From Diprion similis (Eukaryota; Arthropoda; Insecta; Hymenoptera; Diprionidae), in the NCBI RefSeq assembly GCF_021155765.1, contig NC_060108.1, positions 18,625,025 through 18,689,024 on the forward strand: a stretch of 64,000 nt of DNA, given 5' to 3'. The notes below the pieces were generated by a model. The model was given only the letters and a program-made list of their open reading frames with translations, was not told where the DNA came from and did not search any database. Positions 14,643-26,774 of this stretch are shown here, piece after piece. The first letter of the stretch is position 1, and each line of letters starts with the position of its first letter. The position numbers and the translations under genes were made by a program.

Positions 14643-16571
14643 GGTGTATCCCGAGATACTCCGTCCACTGTTTGTCACTATATCCCTACATAAAAGGTTA
14701 TAAATGGGGGAAGCCAAGTATGAATCCACCCCATCTAATGCGCGAACCGACCACACTGTATGTAGGCTGTTCCTAAGCACATCACGTGTTAACATCGTTA
14801 TGTACGCAGTGTTTGTAAAGTGGTCAAAATTTTGTCAGGAATTTCAAGTTTTCGAGAAGCATCATCTTCTGGGTCGTTTTATCATTATAATTGTACGTAA
14901 AATGTTTACACGTGTGTGCTGCCAGATTTTTTTACTATACAGCCATTGTTTTCACAATCTTGTGGTCGCTTTATGTGTGTAAGTAATTACACAGTTTCTA
15001 AAGTTGCTGAAATCAGTTAGAGCTACGCAAAAAGCAAATCTACAGACAAAATTCTCCAAAACTCAAAACGTACAATTACAGTGTTAGAAACGTTAAAGTG
15101 AAGTAACAGCCTTCTTCGTTGTGTAGCGTCTGTTACGTGGCGTACCTACACGCGTATATCAAAAATTTTAATTTTATCAGAAAAACGCACACCGAATGGG
15201 TGAATTTTTCGCATTACTGGACCTGGCTAATGATTTTAACACATCGCGTGCTCCTGCTTTCCCATTCATATAGTTTAAGATATAATATAATATATTAAAA
15301 TAAGAACGACGTTGGTCTGTGACGTGTTATTTATAATTAATATCGTAATACTGTCGATTCGTTTTATACATTTATATTACTGATTTTTTTTTTCATCAAA
15401 CTGCCATGTCCTACCCCCATGTGCTCTGTAATATTTATATACATAACACGTAGGAAGCATATGTTTCCTCGTGAATTCATGAATGTTTTATCTTACTCAC
15501 TAAATATTGCAGTCATTACTTGGTCATTTTACTTTATCAGTGCCTTGTTATGCGGGTTATTTTTTACCGCAACATATTATTGTATGTACCGCAATTACGC
15601 CTTCATGCTTACCTCGTCGCGTCGTAGCGATATAATGTTAATTATGTATCAGCATTTGTAAATATCAGGATATATCAATATACATGTTATATAATATACA
15701 TGCGTACATACATGTATTTCGTACGTATTATCTTGAAATATAAAAAGCCGATTCAAATTATGAAAAACCGTATCGTTTATGTCCCGGTCGGTATTTGATT
15801 CAGCGAAAGTCCAGCCCAGGATGATATAATATGTAAAAATATATGATGCAAAAACGCTGAGTTTCGGTGCGTGAAAACAGGAAATGTGCTCGACGAACCT
15901 TGGTTTGCGGCCAGACTGGTCTGTGGTCAGATCTACGCGAGATAAATTGTCGCGCAGCGCAGTAAAGAGCGATAGAATTTCCTTTCTTTCGAAGTGATGT
16001 ATTTGAATTTGAAAACTAGCGCGGCGACAAATAATTCTCGAATAAGCATGGCTCGGTAGCTCTCGAATCGAATTGGGAGAATAATGAGTAAAGTTCAAGT
16101 GGGTGAAAACTCGCCTTAGATTGGAGGATAGGTGGGGGAAAAATGTTTCACAGTTTTGAGTCAACCCGGGCAAGAGAACTGGCGGGAGTAAGTGTCGGTC
16201 GGTGAATTTTAGCAGGTGGTCGTTATCTAATTTCCGTACATAAAAGGCTATCGCCAACCCCACCACCGGCGAGATCGTCGTCACTCGGTCCTTCATCACG
16301 TCACACCAATTCCCTCTAGGAATACATTCGACGAAGATCGTTTAAATTCTGACGTCAATTCGGAAGGGTGTATCACTCGTCCGTACTCAATTCCCAACTG
16401 ACAAATATTCGGGGGTTGTTTGTGTTTATGCGCACTCGATGATTCCTGCGAAGTGATGTCGACCTGTGTCATTGACAATCCGAGGTGATACGCGGTCGGC
16501 GTGTTTACTTAGCTGGCTGGGCTGAAATTGACGGGTGACAGGTCGACGCTCGGGAGTAGCACCGCGCCAGG
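14643..16571. other. Intergenic: Piezo 3' end and Ajuba promoter/5' leader
   Basis: No recognised gene. The left part (to about 15700) is AT-rich and is probably the Piezo 3' untranslated region. From about 15850 to 16571 GC content rises, as expected for the 5' leader and promoter of the downstream Ajuba-type gene. The minus strand has an open frame of about 215 codons at 15649-16299 that matches no family I know (see findings). Confidence 0.6.
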
Positions 16572-19527
16572 ATGTGTGACCCGGTCGACGCGTACGTCGA
16601 GAGGATGAGTAACCTTCGTGTCGGAGAGGATCCGAGTGCCGGAGGCACGGGCGGGCGTGTCTCGGGTTCACGGCCCGAGGGTCAGGTCCCCGTTAACAGG
16701 ACACCTCTCCAGCGTCCCGTCGGGGCTATCGAGAGCTTCATCGAAGGCGGAGGTCTATCCGAGACTAGGCAGCCACCACCTGACTACAAGATGTATGAAC
16801 GTGAGAATATCATCGCCGCGTCGCGATTCGCAACGCCGAAATCCGTCGAGTCAATCGGAACTCATCACCAGCAGCAAATGGCTAGAGGTCAGCAAGCCCC
16901 CGTCTACGAGAACGTTGATTGTTATCCTCAGAACACGATTCCTTCTCATCTGCCATATTATCACCCGGTGGAGTCTAGGAACAGCCCGAGGAGCAGCCCT
17001 AGGGGATCTGTTGCAGGCGATGCTTATGAAGCGACAACGTTTCGCAAGGCGCAGCCTCAGGTACCCCCTGGATCACGGTACCAGTCGGCATCCTCACCAG
17101 CTAAGGAGTTGCCCCCGTATGAGGCGCCGCCTGTGTATGAAAATATCCAAGAGGTGCATCAGGTTCAGAACAGCTTTTCTGAATCTTCGGCTCACCATCT
17201 TCATCAGCAAAGGCAGCAACAGCAACAGCACAATAAGCCTTGTCCTCAGGTCCTGAACTTCTATCATCCGGCAAACATGGAGGGAGGTGATTATGTTGTC
17301 ATGACAGGAAAGATGGCTAGCCAACCTCACCAAAGACCTTTGGGAAGTCAGAGTCGTAGCCTAAGTTATGATGGGGTTAGTCATCAACGAGGATCTATTC
17401 CAGATCCCTCTTCTGTTCGTTATATTTCATCAATGGACTCGCAAGGTTCAAAAAATGCCTATGTTCCTCCGTCTGAACTCCATCTCCAGGGAAACAGGAC
17501 TTATGCTTATTCTCCAGAGCAGCAATCACCAAGGGCTAACCAACACCTAGTTGGAAGAGACCAGGGAGAATCGCCACCTGTTCGTCTGTTGTCTGAACCA
17601 CATCACTCTCCTTATCGAGAACAAAATGATATGATACCGCAAAGCTATCGACAGCCTCAAAACATTGTTGATCAAGCTCTCCCAAACTATCGAGCAAGTC
17701 CGAATCAGACGAATCCTCGATCTGCTACATCTTTAAGTCAATCAAATTTCTCAGGTGTTGATCAGCGATCGGATCTTCAAGCAAGGAACTCGTCACCTGT
17801 TTATCCATCTATGACAAGTCGGCACCCTACAGATCGATCTCAAATTGAACGTGCCGATCTTCTCGTTAGAAATAGCTCTCCATCTTATTCGTCAAGCCGC
17901 ATAAACAGATCTGATAATCAGCTAAGAGTTGGTGGACAAACCAGTGATATGCGAAGCTCGCCTAAAGCCAGTCCTACACACCTTCAAATCTCCCCTATGG
18001 AACCAGCTTCCCAAATGATTTCCAATGCTCTTGGAAATGCTAGGTTCGCTTTGCCTCCTGAGTCTATACCATCATCACCAGTTCGAGGGCAAGTTCAACC
18101 TGCTGTAACAAGCGCGTCCCAGTCTATCAAGGATGATATAGCAATTCACAGACCGAGAATTACAAGCCTGCCACCTGGAGTGACCAGCGGTGTAGCAGGG
18201 CCTGTTTATTTGAGTGGAGGAGTTCCACAACTGCAAAAAGCTGCAGATATCAGACCAGACATACCAAAGTCAGTCACACCACCCATCAAACCAGCTCCTG
18301 GAAAAGGGTTACTGCCGTATAATGTTACACCCCCTAGACCTTTGGTAAAATTTTTAGTTACACTGTTATTTTCGATCTATTGCGTTCAACAAAAGATAAT
18401 TAAATAAATTACTCTTCAGGGTCCAACAGAAGCAGAAAGGAAAATAGAAGAACTTACAAGACAATTGGAGGAGGAAATGGAGAAACAAGAAGAAGAGGGG
18501 GAGTACTTTGGTGAGATCCGTGATGGGGTTTAATAAACAGCTATGTGTGTGTATATGTAATAAATAACACTGATTTTACATTCCACAGGAATTTGTCACA
18601 CATGTGGGGAGAAAGTGACAGGAGCTGGTCAGGCATGCCAAGCTATGGGTAATCTTTATCACACCAATTGCTTTATTTGCTGTTCCTGTGGTAGAGCGCT
18701 TCGAGGCAAAGCATTCTACAATGTTCATGGGCGTGTTTACTGTGAAGAGGACTATCTCGTACGTAGCTGTTAACTGTTCACTTACTAATTGTTGTTTCTC
18801 AGGTAAATGGTTGTGTCAGTTGTTTTGGGATGTCTTATTGCAGGTGCTTATTTTGGGATAAATACTTTTATCTCATTAACACTGTGGTGATTTTATTTCC
18901 AGTATTCTGGTTTCCAGCAAACTGCAGAGAAATGTGCAATCTGTGGCCATCTAATCATGGAGATGGTAAGTAAACATTGCTTCACTATTATCATTCAATC
19001 TTCGTTGGAATTCACTGACCTATTCAAATTTTTAACAGATCCTACAGGCCATGGGAAAGTCTTATCATCCTGGGTGCTTCAGGTGCTGTGTCTGCAACGA
19101 ATGTCTCGATGGAGTACCTTTCACTGTCGATGTCGACAATAAAATTTATTGTGTCAATGATTATCACAGAATGTTTGCTCCAAAATGCGCTTCTTGTGGC
19201 AAAGGAATAACACCTGTTGAGGTAATTGATGGAAAATGTTGCAACTTCAATATCATAATTAAATATATTCTTTCCTATTCTGATGAATTCATCAAAATTT
19301 TACAGGGTACTGAGGAAACAGTACGTGTCGTTTCAATGGATAAAGATTTCCATGTTGATTGTTATGTGTGCGAAGATTGTGGAATGCAATTAACGGATGA
19401 GCCTGATAAAAGGTGTTATCCGCTAGAAGGAAGGCTCATGTGCCGAGCATGTCATATACAACGGCTCTCACACACCCAGCCTAGACCACCCCAGCCAGTT
19501 TCTGCCAGCTATCAATTTATGGGATAA
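16572..19527 (+). CDS. jub: Ajuba/LIMD1/WTIP-family three-LIM-domain protein
   Basis: Adaptor that sits at adherens junctions and feeds tension into Hippo signalling by restraining Warts/LATS; members also shuttle to the nucleus. Exons 16572-18344, 18420-18510, 18589-18758, 18903-18965, 19039-19221 and 19306-19527 join in frame to 833 residues. The first ~590 residues are one long, low-complexity Pro/Ser/Gln-rich exon. It contains PPxY-type motifs (PPDY, PPVY) able to bind WW domains and a short Gln run. Residues ~624-815 hold three tandem LIM domains with the expected zinc ligands: LIM1 starts [11 protein letters not shown]2 [11 protein letters not shown]3 CASCGKGI. The stretch [17 protein letters not shown] in LIM2 is typical of Ajuba/LIMD1 rather than zyxin. 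The ATG at 16572 opens a long frame in a GC-rich context; an in-frame ATG at 16614 is a possible alternative. Confidence 0.95.
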
Positions 19528-21183
19528 ATTCTTCCACTTGTGGGAAATATAGCACACAGAACATTTTGATTCAGAACTTGAATTTTAATCTTCAGCGGGA
19601 TGAAACATTCACTATTAATCTAACTGCATTACTAGTTACACTAGCCAAACCGAGTGACATACATATATACATATATATATGGATATAAAAATATATATTA
19701 TAACGTAATATTTAATTATTTATGCATCCGAGAGCTGGTCAGTGATTTTACGATGTGCCAAAGTTGTTTATGCGATGCGATAGATCGTTGATATTCTGGC
19801 TTTATAATACTCCGATTTTCACACGTATAATATTTCATAGACTCAAATTGTTGTCGCGTGGCTCTCGGGTAATGAACATACATGCATACATACATAGTAT
19901 ATTTATTGCCTAAGATACTCTTGGCGTAATGAGTGTGGCTTAGTAACAACAAGAACATACCGAGTTGCATAAGCAACTGTGATATAATAGAATATCGATG
20001 CATAATAAATGAATGCATAGTAAATAATTTTTTGTTGCTAGTTACTTTGTGAAAGACGAATTATGTCGCTTGTAAATATTGTTTATTATTACTTAGCAAA
20101 ATTTCTTTTAATTATGGTGCGGCCAATTACTTCACTACAGTACGCCCAAAATAATTTATCCGTACATTTATGCTTTGATACACTTATCGTCCACTGATTA
20201 ATATTTTTACCATGCAATGACACACCTTGTTAATAGCATCATGCAAGTTGCAAACAAAACCTAGAGTATCGAACGCAATATACATGTGGTGTAATAACAG
20301 ATGATCCGAAAATAGGATTTTGTTGCGTAAAAAAGAGGACGATTTGGAATTAAATTAGTAATCCACGCTCAAAATAAGCTGCCAAAAACTATTTGAAATC
20401 GTACCCCGTGATATTTATGTACATATAATACCCTATTGTTCCGAGTATAAGCAAACTCCGTGTATAAGACGACTCTCAGTTCTGAGACAATATTTCAGGG
20501 TGTTTTGCTCAGTTACCCACACATAAAACAAGGACGATTTTGGCGGATGCTATCAACGGCAAAAAATCTGCTTATATTCGGAACAATACGGTCATTCTTT
20601 TTCGTTTGGGTTCACGTTAGTACTAATTGTTGTATACATACCTACATACTCATACATATTATATTTAAATAGAATGAAGTGGTGTACAAAGTCATTGCCA
20701 CATGGAATACTGTGAGGTACTGTAAACATTATCATTCCAAGATTGAACAGGTAGACTCCTACAGACGCCCGAGAAAAAAACGTATTTGTTTACATTGAAT
20801 ATGCCTTACTTCAGAGTCTGGCGTTAATATCAGTTGCTGATTTACTATCATTGACCACAACAGTGAATATAAAAGCACACCTGACATACAATCAATGTTA
20901 CCGGGGAAGCCAATTTAGAACTGATATAACTTCATACGTTCGTAATGTACATACATGTCAGCTGGAAAAGCAGTCAATTTTTGTAAATTTATGGCAGATA
21001 TGATCAGAGCCATTGAAATCAGTTAAATGAAAAATCTTGATTAAAACATTACATTCTCCATACTTTATTACAAACATTTCAATACAATATTTACAGGATA
21101 CCACAAATTAGGCATTAGGGAGCATGGCTCATATTAACTTATCAAACACCCTGGCGGCCAACCATAGGTATACAAGACCCGTA
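19528..21183. other. Intergenic between convergent 3' ends
   Basis: AT-rich DNA between the stop of the Ajuba-type gene and the stop of the FAM210A-like gene on the other strand. It probably holds both 3' untranslated regions. AATAAA at 20004-20009 on the plus strand could end the Ajuba transcript. I see no coding exon, RNA gene or mobile element. Confidence 0.55.
21064..21069 (-). promoter_or_regulatory. Poly(A) signal of the FAM210A-like gene
   Basis: AATAAA on the minus strand, 114 nt beyond the FAM210A-like stop codon, a normal distance for a short 3' untranslated region. Confidence 0.6.
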
Positions 21184-22263
21184 CTACGTTTTTGGCGGAT
21201 CGGCTTGCGTCTGACCATCCTTGCACCCTACTTTTCCCGAACTTGTCTTGTGCCCAGAAACACTCTGTCCTGCACTTTGTGGCTTCTATATGATGTAAAA
21301 AAAATATATCCTTAATGTAAATTATTTATTCAGCTAATTAAAATTCAAATATGTAACATTATTGCTTACTTGTGTAGGACTTGTTCGAAGTTTCAAGTTC
21401 ATGTAACCCATTTTGCGGAGATACCTGATGCTTAATGTTGTACCTCCTAAAAGAACAGTAAATCATAAATTATAATCTTATCTTGTTGAATAGATCTGAA
21501 AAACCATTGACTCACCAACAGTGACCATATATCGAAGGGGCGTGAATATTTTATACAACGCGTATACTATAGCCCAAAAGCCAGCACTAGAACCTCGTAG
21601 AATGTTAATGTACTTCTCACTAACGTTCAACTTCTCCAATATCCAAATCACATCTATGCTACTAAAAAACGAAGAGTAATCTGCTGTGTTATGAATGCAT
21701 ATCCTTGTAACCTTATTGAACCGTAGTCTTTGGCTTAATTCAAGACCTTTGTAAACCTATACGTACTTTTTAGCTGCCACGTAAAATATCAGTACCCAGA
21801 CAGCCGAGGTAGCTACATGTACCGGTATGAGGACGTACCAGTAGTCTTTGGTCATCTGTTTCATTTTCTGAAAGACAGTTAACTGTGGCACGGGAGTTGA
21901 AGCGGTATCGCATTCTTTCTTAGGTTGATTGGAAAATAATCGACACTGAGCAAAACCATTGCTGTTGCAAGGGTTACGCCTTTCTATTTTTTTCGTTTGA
22001 CAAACTTGTGTCAGTGAGGGTTGATAATACATCTCTGAAAATAAATGAGATTTTAGTTAGGTAGAGTAGTATCCTTCCATGATACTTAGAAAGATTCGAA
22101 TCAACGACCTACCGAAAACCGACGTTCCAAGTATCTGCCCTTTTGGCAAGCTGAGGCGTCTTTCATAACCCAGAAATGATGTTCGTACGTGTGCTAAATT
22201 CCTTGACAGCCTCACAGGCGAACTGACTAGCCTTAGACAAGCTCGTCCCATTAACAGTTCCAT
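21184..22263 (-). CDS. FAM210A-like mitochondrial protein (DUF1279)
   Basis: Five exons read leftwards: 22263-22113, 22034-21767, 21661-21516, 21446-21370 and 21285-21184. They sum to 744 nt, 247 residues. The N-terminus has many Arg and few acidic residues (MELLMGRACLRLVSSPVRLSR), as in a mitochondrial presequence. Residues ~105-205 form the DUF1279 domain: a KMKQMTKDYWYVLIPVHVATS helix, then a membrane segment ending FYVAAK, then GFWAIVYALYKIFTPLRYMVTVG. The DYWYVLIPVH and TPLRYMVTVGGT stretches resemble FAM210A more than FAM210B. Family members are inner-membrane proteins linked to mitochondrial translation and muscle or red-cell function; the biochemical role is not settled. The gene shares a 662-bp upstream region with the cap methyltransferase on the opposite strand. 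Confidence 0.9.
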
Positions 22264-22925
22264 TATTTTTTAGCAGTGAAGCTGATGCTACACTCTACCA
22301 TCAGACCCGATTTATGAATTAAAGTTAGTGCTAAGCGGAGAGTACATCAATAGTACAGATTACATGTGTAGTAGTTTTCCGGTATGTATGTATGTACGTC
22401 GTTAGTATGGTAGCAGACGATGTAGCAGTGTTATATGTTTTACCAAAAGAGTGCGTTCTATTTCACGCATTTCACGTGAATGGTCAAGTGCAGTGTAGAT
22501 ATCATAGTATTATACCAACATGGAAAAATCAAATGTACCAGAGATCCGATTATCGACTTTCTGTCACGTACGATATGCTACTAGATATTAGACATGCAAC
22601 AATTTCGTCCACGTCGAACCGTAGCAAACTTCGTGCAGTTGTCAGAAAACCATTCAACGTTGCGGTGTCGATAAATACATACGGGTTCAAACTCCTCGGG
22701 CCTTTGAAAATTTGTAAATCCACCGGCTTACCCAGTATAGAGTATTTACACTGTTATCACAAATACATGGGAACGATCCGTGACACGATCTGGAATGATT
22801 CTGATGATCGGTGTATACGACGCGGTATCAATGAAAAAGTAGCTTTCATGAAATATACTACTGTGAAATTCATATCATTTAATCCACACATATTATAAGT
22901 AAGGGGTTATTATTTCTATTAAAAA
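22264..22925. promoter_or_regulatory. Divergent promoter region, FAM210A-like / RNMT
   Basis: 662 bp between the start codons of two head-to-head genes, so it should hold both core promoters and both 5' leaders. The plus strand carries an uninterrupted 168-codon frame at 22392-22898 that looks like no known family (see findings). No TATA box stands out. Confidence 0.6.
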
Positions 22926-25615
22926 ATGTCTTCTTCGCCCGAAGAAACGGGTCCCGCGAATGAAAATGAAGGTATCCGGACTCCTCCGGATGATCCAACC
23001 GCTTCTGGCGATAATCTCGATAATCGTGGAAGTGCTAGCAAAAGAAAAAGCGAGAAACGAAAATTTGTCGACACAGACTCTGCCAAACAAAGCGGTGAAG
23101 GTTATGATGATGCAGCGGACGTTACTAGACAAGATGCACAGGTGAGTCATTATTACGTTCTCGCTCCCGTTTTGTTTACACCAAACAACACATTTCATAC
23201 AAATTACTATGCTATTACAACTATACGATTATTAGCATTTTATTTCTTCGGATAACCGGATGGTCAATGGCACATTATTCCTCCGGGTATTCATGACATT
23301 AAACGTTTTTCACGTTTAATAAAACAAAATTGTACGAAAAGTAAAAAATTACTTCGTGGGATGGATTGGAAGTGTTTATTTTCATCACGATTCAACAGTG
23401 TATTAATTCATAGGCAACTTTGAAGCTACGAAAGGTGCAATGCATGATTTCGAAATTACGGTATTTTAAGAATATCATAACCAAAAGGAGGTATTTTACT
23501 CGTGGGAACTTCCTCTGTTATAGAAAAAAACCTCATAAAATATTGTAGTCATTTTTTGAAAAAGGTATAATTTTTTTTTGAAAAATACACACCGTAAATA
23601 TCTGAAATTCAGGGATGTCTTAGAGAAAATTTTTTGTTGACAACCCACTCAATCCAAAAAAATATTTCGTCATTTTTTAACCTCGTTCTCGATTCCTATT
23701 TTTGATGATCAGGTTATCTGAAAAAATATCATGCTAACACATACCTAGGTGAATAACGCATTGTTAATCATCCATATATCCAAAAAATGAACTCACCGTT
23801 GATCATCCAGACACACAGACAACTAGTCATAATGATAGTTGTACATGCGCATATTTATTGTTCGTATTCAAACATATTATTGTGAACGTCTAATGTAAAT
23901 CATGTTTGATTCTCCCTACACTTTTCACAGGACCTTAATACTTGCTGTATTGATAATTTGACGACAAATTTCAGGTAAAGGAATCCAGTGTGCCATCAGA
24001 CCTCTCAACAGGTGACAAGTTAGCTGGAAATTCAGCTTTGGTAACAAAGCATTATAATACACTCGAATCGAAAGGCCTGACTCAGAGATCTCAAAGCCGT
24101 ATTGTTCACATGAGGAATTTCAACAACTGGATCAAAAGCATGCTGATAAGTAAGATTAACCATTATTTTGTGTTCAAATTCATTCAGATTTATTCAAATT
24201 TAGATAATCCTATATTATATCAAACTTTGCACAGGAAAGTCCGTTGCAAAATGCATCAGCTGTTCGAAGCCTGTCTGTTAGAACTAATTTATAAAATTAA
24301 TTTTATGATTACTATAATTATAACTATAATTATCTGCCTACTTAATAAATGTAGATATAAAAAATAGTTTCTTTTTCATACAGGTGAATATCTGGGAAAG
24401 GCACGTCAGGGTAAAGGGCATAGGGCTCCATTCAAAGTTCTTGACATGTGCTGTGGCAAAGGAGGAGATCTTTTGAAATGGTCAAAAGCAAATATTACCC
24501 ACTTAATCTGTGCGGACATAGCTGAGGTGTCCGTGGAGCAGTGCCAGAGTCGCTACAATGATCTTTTGAACAGAAGTTCTAACAATCGAGGATTTGCACC
24601 AGTCTTCACTGCAGAATTCATTTCCGCCGACTGCACAAAGGTTTGTGCACGTAAATGCTTCTTCCTAGTTCTTGACTGATCAAGACTTGTTACATCAGGT
24701 TAGACTGAGGGAGAAATACAAGGATGCCAGCTGCCAGCTCGATCTAGTGAGCTGTCAGTTTGCATTCCACTACAGCTTTGAGTCACTGCAACAGGCTGAG
24801 TGCATGCTCAGGAATGCAGGCGAAAGCTTGAGGCTGGGAGGATATTTTATTGGCACTATACCGGATGCCTACGACCTCGTGTACGTAACAGAACTACCAG
24901 TGTACAAATCGATTTTTCAGAAATGAAGCTTGTATATTGCTGATAAGTCATTTTTCATCTATATCTATGTACAGATCCCGATGGCAAAACAGCGATACCA
25001 ACAAGTTTGGAAATGACATATACAGCGTAGAGTTTTTATGTGAAGACAAAGTAAAACCTCCACTGTTTGGAGCCAAGTACAACTTTCATTTGGAAGAGGT
25101 TGTCAACTGTCCAGAATTTCTTGTACATTTACCAACTCTCACTAAACTGGCTTTGAAGTATGGTTTGGAGCTGGTTATGTTTGAAAGGTAAGAAATATAT
25201 CGCATTTAAAGAAACATCAAATCTAACATTAATATGCTTGTTCTGTACAGATTTGAGAACTTTTACGAAAGAATGAAAAGTGAGGGAAGGTCGTTGCTTG
25301 GCAAAATGCGAGCTCTCGAGACCTATCCTCCTTGTCACGAAGCTCCTCTCCTCGGACAGAATCCTGAAGACTATCGGTATGCAGCACAGTATATGCAGAA
25401 TTCAACTGGACACAGAAAAATTGGCACTCTTTCGCTGCCAGAGTGGGAAGCGACGTGTGAGTGAATTTAACACAGTCAATTTATGTACACATTAAAAATT
25501 TAATTTATCATCGTAAAATTTTTATCCTATTACAGCGTTGTATGCCGTGTTTGCTTTTCAAAAGATGAAAACAACGTGGAATGCAGAAGGAAAACCTGAG
25601 TACTTTAAAGTTTGA
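22926..25615 (+). CDS. RNMT: mRNA cap guanine-N7 methyltransferase
   Basis: Nuclear enzyme that methylates the cap guanine at N7 using S-adenosylmethionine, completing cap 0 on new mRNA. Seven exons (22926-23141, 23975-24149, 24384-24640, 24699-24880, 24975-25187, 25251-25456, 25536-25615) join to 442 residues. Residues ~1-75 are a charged, disordered tail with a KRKSEKRK basic patch. The catalytic domain starts near [10 protein letters not shown]. The SAM-binding motif I is [15 protein letters not shown] (~residue 146), and [13 protein letters not shown] follows as motif [15 protein letters not shown] is the cap-pocket strand characteristic of the family, and [18 protein letters not shown] lies near the C-terminus. 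Length and order match metazoan RNMT. The first ATG follows an A-rich leader and is the only good start. Confidence 0.95.
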
Positions 25616-26774
25616 AGACAAATATGTAGGTATACCTACATATTCCGTGAGAACTACTGTCTACGAGATACAATAGGAATTATTTTACTATATTTAAATA
25701 TCTGTAGACAACGAAATTTAATATTCCAAGGTTCACAAGGTTTTTGTGTAATTGGCCCTTACTGGGAAGAACCGTAGACGTATAACTTGGGAAGAAGGCT
25801 CGGAACAAGTCTAGCCGATCAATTGTTCCATTATACTATTATAACCATATAATTTATAAATTTACTTATTATCACCAAAATTTTCGAGTTTTGTGATTTT
25901 TTTTAACACATAAGTCACGGAAGGACAATATTCTTCGCAAATACCTGATCTGATCGTCTCTATTCTACAAATCCTGAAATTATACACACATGATGAAATG
26001 TCGCGGCTTAAAAATAAAAAAATTTTCATACAATAAGAAAAAGCTCTAGCATGTTGTTTACTTATTGAGTGGACAAAATTCTGTACACTTATAATAATCT
26101 AACCGCACCATCAATGACTTGTTTCAATGAGTACCAATTAAAGGTATTAATGTATTAATGCCTGCTAAGTTGAATAATTCTTCGTCTACGGAAGCGTGAG
26201 AGATTGGCGCAACCGGTAACAGCTATTTTTTTTTAAATTTTGAACAGAGTATCGATCAACATAATCAACATTAAAAATTCGTCTCATGAATCTACTAGTA
26301 GAAATTAAATTCGTAATCACTATGGCATCTGGTGAGGATTATCATTGATACCATGCCTAGGAAACTCATGCATGAAACTACTAGCGTCCAAAAAAGTTCC
26401 AACCATTCCTAATACAATCCACTCATTTGCCCGGAAGGCAGCGAGCAGAGTCCAGGTAGAGAAGAGACGGCTCAAAAGGGAGAAATAAAAATAAAAGTAA
26501 GAAGAAAAGGCGAAACGGCCCGTGTCCCGTCGCGAGTTGAGTCAAGTTGAGTTGAATCGAGGGCATTGGCACTCGGCCGAACACCGCCGAGGTCTGCCGA
26601 ACTCATCCGGCATCCTTCGAGAGGCGCATGCGCAGTGTTGCGTTTCGGGCACTTAGACGCTGCCAGGTTAACCCCGGCCGTTCGTCCGGTCTGTCTCCCA
26701 GAGCTCTTAGCGAGAGCGAGCATTGCGCGTAGTGTCGTCTGGTGTCGTTTATCTGTTACGGTCGCACGTTACTA
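25616..26774. other. Intergenic: RNMT 3' end and Top1 promoter
   Basis: The left half is AT-rich with AATAAA at 26013-26018, a candidate RNMT poly(A) signal. From about 26500 the sequence becomes CpG-rich and runs into the topoisomerase I leader. It contains a perfect 10-bp palindrome GCGCATGCGC at 26624-26633. No gene seen. Confidence 0.6.
26624..26633. promoter_or_regulatory. NRF-1/Ewg-type palindrome upstream of Top1
   Basis: GCGCATGCGC, the palindromic core bound by vertebrate NRF-1 and its fly orthologue Erect wing, lies 142 bp upstream of the Top1 start codon in a CpG-rich block. The match is exact; its use in this animal is inferred. Confidence 0.5.
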
